A DNA stretch of 64,000 nt from NCBI GenBank assembly GCA_030770545.1, contig CM061100.1, positions 3,975,501-4,039,500 of the forward strand. The letters run 5' to 3'. Position 1 is the first letter of the stretch; each line of letters begins with the position of its first letter. The notes beneath the pieces are model-generated. The model did not search any database and was not told the DNA's origin. It saw only the letters and a program-made list of their open reading frames with translations. Below, piece by piece: positions 57,841-64,000 of the stretch. Both the position numbers and the translations under genes were made by a program. Source of the DNA: Macropodus opercularis (Eukaryota; Chordata; Actinopteri; Anabantiformes; Osphronemidae).

Positions 57841-60700
57841 GCTACGTGTACAAGCAGCGTCACAAGCCAAACAACGATTGCGTCACCGCAGGGCGGGGCT
57901 TGTGAAAAGGCCTGTGTGGAATTTACCTGCATCTGAATTAAACACATGATGATTAAAATTATATTTTTGTTATGATCAGTTTACTCGTTCTTATTCATGC
58001 ACCAATAATAAATTCACCACTGTTACAATAGCTTAAATTATGGTCACAACACGCACAGCAGACCAGACAGACAGCTTAGAAATAACACACATAATTATTG
58101 TAATATAAATTGGAACAAAGTATTAGATGTATAAACTTGCATACATAATAAATATATACCTCTACAATATATATAAATCTATAAATACATACATATAATA
58201 GATTCATAAACGGATCAAATTGTTGAGAGCAATATTAAGGAACTTGTAAAATGTGTGCGGAGAGTGTCCACTAGGGGGCACTATAGTGCTATGCAAATGT
58301 TGATGAGAAGCCACAGTCCTTCTGAAGGTAGGTCTTGACCAGATTAAGCCTGAATTCTTCTTTTTTAAATGGTTTTGATTCCTAATTATTGATATGCAGT
58401 GGCAACATGTTGCATTGTTGCAAGTCTATAGTCCAGCATTGTTTGATTATACTCTGCTTGGGTCCATTTTTCACATGTTTGGCTGAGGCCTGCAACAAGA
58501 TAAAACATGTGAGAGAAAGAAAAACCATATAATTTAACTCACTGTAGATATCAGGAATGTCATTTTGAATAAAAACTTCTGAAGAAACAAATCTGGCGGA
58601 GAGAGGATAATAATACAATGATACTGAACTACAAATGTAGGGAAGAAGAGAAGCAGAAATCTGTCAAAGGCCAGAACTGAGAATTTTTATTGGTGATGCG
58701 TAAACATGAAGGCATCTGCAATATGTGTTAATGAGGTAAGAATTCAGAATTAATTGTATTGTCCAATGTCCTTTAGTTCAGAATGTTAAAAAATCTTAAT
58801 GGAAACCTTTTGAAGTTTTGGCTTCTTTATATGTAGTACATACTGTATGTACAGATACTGTATAAGATTATGACATATTGTTTGGTCAAATATTGTAATG
58901 GTCAGTTATAATGTGTTTCACTTTATAATAGATTACAAACTTTCCATGCAAGCACTAATTTCTGCAGCTGTAAAATCCTGTAGTGCATCTTCCGTTTCAA
59001 AAGTCATGAGGACTCTGCAGAAACGTAGTAAAACAATACAAATGAGCGAACGCACACACTGTCAATGCACAAATCAAACACCCACTACACACCCACAGCT
59101 GCATCTCGTTCACACGGCTTTTCTCTACTTTCGCTCAGACTTGTCAACCGAAACCTATCCTCCCACCAGACTGTGGATGGAGACTACGGGAAACGAGGCA
59201 GGTTAGAACAGACCATCACGTTTAAGACTTAGACCTTGTGGTTTGTCCTCTGGGAAGGGAAAGAGGTTATTGAGTAATCCTGAGCTCAGTGTGTGTGGCT
59301 GCTGATAGAGTATCAATGTAGAGCAGTTTCTAGAAAGCTGTAAATCAATTTACACTGCATCATAACGTCTTCATGTATTCATGCGATTCGTACGTTTATA
59401 CTGTGCTTGAAAAAAGTGAGATGCTGTGTTAGTGTAACCACATTAGTCAGGATGTACTGCTGTACCTGAAGGTGGCTGTTATGTTGTTTTGCAAATCATG
59501 CAACACATGACAATACACTCTCACTCTGTTCTCACACCACCACTGCACACTTCACCGTCTGCAGGGCATGCTTCATTTTTCTCTTTTTGCACTGTATACA
59601 GTATGTGTATACAAATGCCAATAACCATGCTAGTACGAAAGGCTAACGTTGCAGAATAATACTGAATAATTGCTCTGTGAATCTCTGAAATGGAAAGCAG
59701 TCTAAAGTGTCTAATCTAAAAGTCTAAAAGGCTTACGTCACTTCCTGTGGGTATGCAGCGTTTGTGACACTGACCGTGTTTGTCCTCAGAGATTCCTACC
59801 CTATCATTAAAGCCATGTTTACAGGGAAGCTGGGGCAGCGGTTATTGTTTGGTTAACCACTTTCTAAACTCAAGATAAGCCCCTGAATGAGCCCTGTGGT
59901 TTCTCATAATGGCACAGGGTCTCTGGATAATAACACTGAGTGAGTTTATCCTTGCAGAGGCACGTATGCTTGAAGTCAGCTGTCAGATTTGGCAGGTGTG
60001 TGATGACTGAGATAGAAGATGAGCACAGAGAGATAATGCTTGAATTGAGGGACAAATTTTTCATTTTTTCTCCTATAAAGTTTTTATTTTTTCGACGTGG
60101 CTCATGCACACTCACACACGATAGAGAAGATAGTTCGGAGCATGCATGGGCCTGGTTTAACACAACAGGATGCAAAGATTAGGGTGACAGTAGGGCGCCT
60201 CCTATCAAAGAATCTCTCCCATCCCTTAATAATGGAGCACAGTTTAAGAGATTTGATTACTTGCACTACTAATTTATAGTAAATGCTGTATAAGTACAGG
60301 ATTAATGATAATGATTAATTCATCATACATTCCCATTGTCACTGTTTGTCTGTTGGTGTTATTACTGAATAGAAGCAATGGAGTGAAGTGAACGACAGAT
60401 TGTAGCGCAGTTATTAGATTATTCCATCACTCCTGTATCACATTTAACCATCAGTTAGGACCTGATACAATAACAACATTAAGGATAATTTTGTTTTCCT
60501 GAGGATTAAAGTGAGAGTTATGGGGCCAGACGATGAAAGCAGAAAGTAATGTTGTTGAAAGTGGATGCTGGATTATTTTACAAGCAGCAGCGAGTGAGAC
60601 TGGGGGAGAAGCCGAATGGGGGAGTGTAGACGTCACTCATCTGTTCCTGCCACTCCCTAGGGGGCCTGGGAGCATGGGAACATTTAGTTGCCCCAATGGT
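57841..60700. other. Intergenic DNA beyond SEC16A, no gene seen
   Basis: AT-rich, with scattered short open frames that show no domain, signal peptide or splice-consistent continuation. GAGTGTCCACTAGGGGGCAC near 58262 resembles a CTCF-type core (CCACTAGGGGGC), a possible insulator. Confidence 0.5.
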
Positions 60701-60723
60701 TATAGATAGATAGATAGATAGAT
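60701..60723. repeat. (TAGA)n short tandem repeat at LINE end
   Basis: Five or six TAGA units immediately left of the LINE 3' end, in the same arrangement as at 12.5 kb. Confidence 0.9.
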
Positions 60724-61245
60724 AAGACTTTATTAATCCCGCAGTGGGGAAATTCTGGTGACCCAGCAGCAGCAAGAGAAAAAAAACAGTTGGAAAAAAA
60801 TAAAGAGTAAAAATATGTTATACATTATATACAAAAAGAAAGACAAAAAATGTACATATCTCACATAAACATAAAGTGCAAAAGTGCCGAATGAAAAAAA
60901 CATTAAAAAAAAAAAACAAAACAAAACAACATACATGTAAACATGGGCACCGCACGGCACACATCACACTATGAACACGCTTTACAGTCATGTTGGTGTG
61001 TTGTGGAGTCTTATAGCCGTGGGTAAGAAAGACTTCCGGTAGCGCTCAGTCCTGCACTTCGGGTGCAGCAGTCTCGCGCTGTGCGAGCTGCGTTGGTCCT
61101 CCACGGTTTGGTGCAGGGGGTGGGAGGGGTTGTCCATGATGGACGACAGTTTCGCCCGCGTCCTTCTATTGGCCACCACCTCGATGGACTCCAGTGGGCA
61201 GTTGCAACAGGCTTCACAAGGTGCACTTCATTCATCAATTTAAAT
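60724..61245 (-). mobile_element. L2-like LINE, 5'-truncated copy
   Basis: Minus-strand frame from about 61200 to 60990 encodes VVANRRTRAKLSSIMDNPSH, a conserved PLHQTVED... block and ERYRKSFLPTAIRLHNT, which is the C-terminal tail found after reverse transcriptase in many fish non-LTR elements of the L2/Rex kind. The ORF is followed by about 270 bases of 3' UTR ending at the GATA repeat. Upstream reverse transcriptase is missing, so this is a dead fragment. Confidence 0.8.
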
Positions 61246-64000
61246 GATAAATCATAAAGATAAAAAAGATTAGTTTTATCCTGGGTTAAAGATCAACGGT
61301 TTGTAAAACAACAAATAAAGAAATTAACATAGTTGGCCTTCGGCAAAGAAAATAAAAGAATCTGTCAGCAATCTGGCATGTGGCGTGTTTTGTTTGTGTA
61401 GATGCATCCAATAAAAGTATGTCCTGAATCTGAGGCTTCCTGTCTGCGGCTTGTGGCTTGCGCAGTGCTCAGTTTGCCAAAGAGGGTTTTAAGTTTCACT
61501 CACTGTCTTGTCCTGCGCTGCCCCCCCAGAAAGGCAACCAGCACACTTTAATAAGCCATTTCACAGAGGTCAATTCTCCTTTCTCCACGGCGTCAGCTGG
61601 GTTGCCCCATTCACCCTCTTCACCCTTTCCTCACCCAGGCTCCCCCGTTGGCATGTGTTCATCCCAGCGTTGTTTACTGGACTGAGCATTTAGAGGGGTT
61701 AGCGTTTCACCGTGGCAGCTGTTGGCACCATGTGCCTACCCCTCGGGCGGCTGGCGGACGACACGCAGGCCACCGCTTCACACACCCTCCAGCATCCCCC
61801 TGTCCCCCATGGACCTTCTCCTCCTCCTGAAACAGAAAGCAGACACCAGTTTAATGTAAAGACATGTTTCAGGCTTTAATTTATGGCGTCCAGTTGGTCC
61901 TCACTGTCTGCAGACAATCACGTTTAGAGCAGTATCTATTTTTTGAGTATGTACACACCTGACTATGTCTGTACATACTTCAAGTCTTTCTAGTGCAACA
62001 GCTAATGTCATGTCTGTCATTATCTGGATTAGGGGCATTTCCCATGTCACCTCTTTCTTTGATTGATCAGACAACTGTACGGGTTGTACTCAATGTTTTA
62101 GCTCTGGGCTCTGTTTTTGATCCAGTCTGAAATCCTACTGGATGGATTAAGTTAAAATTTTGTTCAGGCATGCATGATGCCCAGAGGATGCATCCTGAGT
62201 TTGGTGGCACCTCTGTCCCTGCGGCAGTTGCAGATGACCATTTGTGACTTTAAATGATGTCTCCACTACTCTTTGTTGAGCTGCCCTGACATTTGGTACC
62301 AGATAGTTAATGTATCCCAGTAGCATTCACGACCCCTAAGGTTTCCTACAGTGCCCTGTACTAAATAAGATACATAGCTCCCCTATAAAGTGCAAAACAG
62401 GGACACTACCAGAAACAAACAAAAAAGAAACAAGTATGTGGCTGTTCTCTCTGCCAAAAAGATGTGGCCTGGTAATCACCAATTTCAGGCTGAGTAGTTG
62501 TGACCTTCTAGTGTGAATTAAGGAGACATGCAGTGCTCACACAAAATATCTTCTCATAAATATAAACCCACTTAAAAACATACTCTGACATCCTACCATG
62601 TGTCTACTGCGTCACGACTGTATGTCTGTGATTGGAGCGTTTTGGGATTGACAAGTGATACTGTGAATGCTGGTAATGTCCCACCCCCACACCGGAGAGT
62701 TTAGTGAGTCTTGGGAGAGTGGTTTGGAGAAGCAAGGTCAGGGTGACAGTTGTCAAACCCCCGTCCATACCATTTGGATTGAAAGTGATACCACAGACAG
62801 CTGAGGCTGCTTCTGTCACTCTCGGGGTTAATTTGGAGTGTCTTAACATTCACTTTGCTCGGGATGGATTTGTAATGAACGTGGAACTGGGAGCTAAATG
62901 GAAATCTCAGCATCTGTGTTTTCTTGCCACTCCCCCTTCTCTGCCCCTCACGCACGCTGAGCTGAAATCACCATCTTACCTCAGCCTTAATTAACCTGAC
63001 TTCTTACACATGCACTCCCAGGGCCTGGTGAAGTGTTCCCCTTCCACCCTACAGTTAGGCTGCATATCAGGTGGGCCCTAAAATAAACAGCAGTCTCCGG
63101 GCACCAGATATTCCTTGTCCCAATGTGACGAGTTCCACACGCGCCTTCAGTGCTAGTGAACATAAGCAATAATAAAAAGGGTGGACGGAACAGCTGGGTG
63201 CTAATAAGTGATGATGTCATGTGTGTACGGTCCAGTGTCAATGCTTGTTGAATGTTTCCTTGTTGAATCACTGTTCGCAAACAGTTTCCTGCTCCTTTGT
63301 GTCACATGTGCATACGGCATGGTACACAGGTACACACATACAAAAACACAACAAAGTTCACGCAAGCAAGAGGGGCTGGCCCATGAATACTTGCTTTGGA
63401 GGCACAGAGAGAGGAAGAATAATGGTGGCGTGTGTGAATCCTCCAAGTCTTTTTTCTCTGCTTGTGTCCTGTTTACATTCCACACCCCAAACCCCCTAAC
63501 CAGCGCTTCAGTGCCTAATCTCATCAGTAAATTCCCCGGCTGAACAAATATCTCCCCTCATAGTGAATATCCTCACTCTTTGTATGCATACACACATTTT
63601 GCATGGGCACACATACAAACACTGAGGTTGCAACACTTTGCTCCAGTTAGCTTTCCAGACGGAGTCTCATGCTTGGTCCTTTTGGGAACTTTAGCCTTTT
63701 ATCTCCTCCTTATGCTGTGAACATGAAGCATGTCAGCAAACAACGAGTAGGTCACTTTCTCACTTCTGTTCCTCATGATCTCCTTTGGTGAAGTTGAGAT
63801 TTTGTGAAAATGTTCTTTATTGAATAACACAAGACATGCGCAGACACAGACCGGCTGCACTAGCAGGGAGCAGGGCTTGGTGAGATGGCTTGCAGACTAC
63901 AGGTTTCAGAAAGATAAAGAATATCTTTGTTGCATTGTTGCAGCATTTGGCTGGCAGGAGAGACACACTGTCCAAGGAGAGACCCTGGGGTGGGATAGGG
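61246..64000. other. Non-coding DNA at the right end of the window
   Basis: No supportable gene, RNA or repeat family. The open frames at 61458-61830, 62704-62994 and 63208-63543 lack recognisable motifs. The stretch may be an intron or flank of a gene outside the window. Confidence 0.5.

Noticed and set aside
62704..62994. Plus-strand open frame of 96 codons at the right end
   Set aside because: No motif, no signal peptide, no convincing splice sites, and an equally open frame on the other strand.

Overview
This window is a stretch of vertebrate nuclear DNA, almost certainly from a ray-finned (spiny-rayed type) fish. The evidence is intron-rich genes with GT-AG splice sites, a Tc1-like transposon with IR/DR ends, an L2-type LINE tail next to GATA repeats, and proteins close to vertebrate orthologs. 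No prokaryotic features are present. I assembled the gene models by hand from splice sites, reading-frame phase and recalled human proteins. For the named genes all exon phases closed and the final lengths were near the human ones: ST8SIA5 379 aa, RPL37 97, PTGS1 594, PDCL 305, RPL28 137, SEC16A 2352.

Layout. 1-8044 (minus): the 5' part of LOXHD1 (PLAT-repeat hair-cell protein), with a Tc1-like element in one intron. 11060-19426 (minus): all seven coding exons of ST8SIA5, an alpha-2,8-sialyltransferase. 21585-23877 (plus): RPL37, with two related C/D-box snoRNAs in its introns. 25880-32375 (plus): PTGS1 (cyclooxygenase-1), with an unusual mix of COX-1 and COX-2 pocket residues. 34482-35651 (plus): PDCL (phosducin-like). 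36311-37505 (minus): a small unnamed secreted or anchored coiled-coil protein with a probable frameshift in a 7-base homopolymer. 38494-39545 (minus): RPL28. 40630-41950 (plus): an unnamed 214-aa protein made of three tandem MLLE (PABC) domains with no RNA-binding domains; this is the most unusual gene here. 44360-56246 (minus): complete SEC16A. From about 57840 to 64000 I see no convincing gene, only an L2-like LINE remnant and simple repeats.

The genes do not form one pathway. There are housekeeping translation genes (RPL37, RPL28), a chaperone cofactor (PDCL), an ER-exit scaffold (SEC16A), an ER-lumenal enzyme (PTGS1), a Golgi enzyme (ST8SIA5) and a sensory protein (LOXHD1). RPL28 and the triple-MLLE gene are head-to-head over about 0.6 kb. 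The triple-MLLE gene and SEC16A are tail-to-tail. LOXHD1-ST8SIA5 and PTGS1-PDCL are neighbour pairs also known in human; their joining here appears to be fish-lineage linkage.
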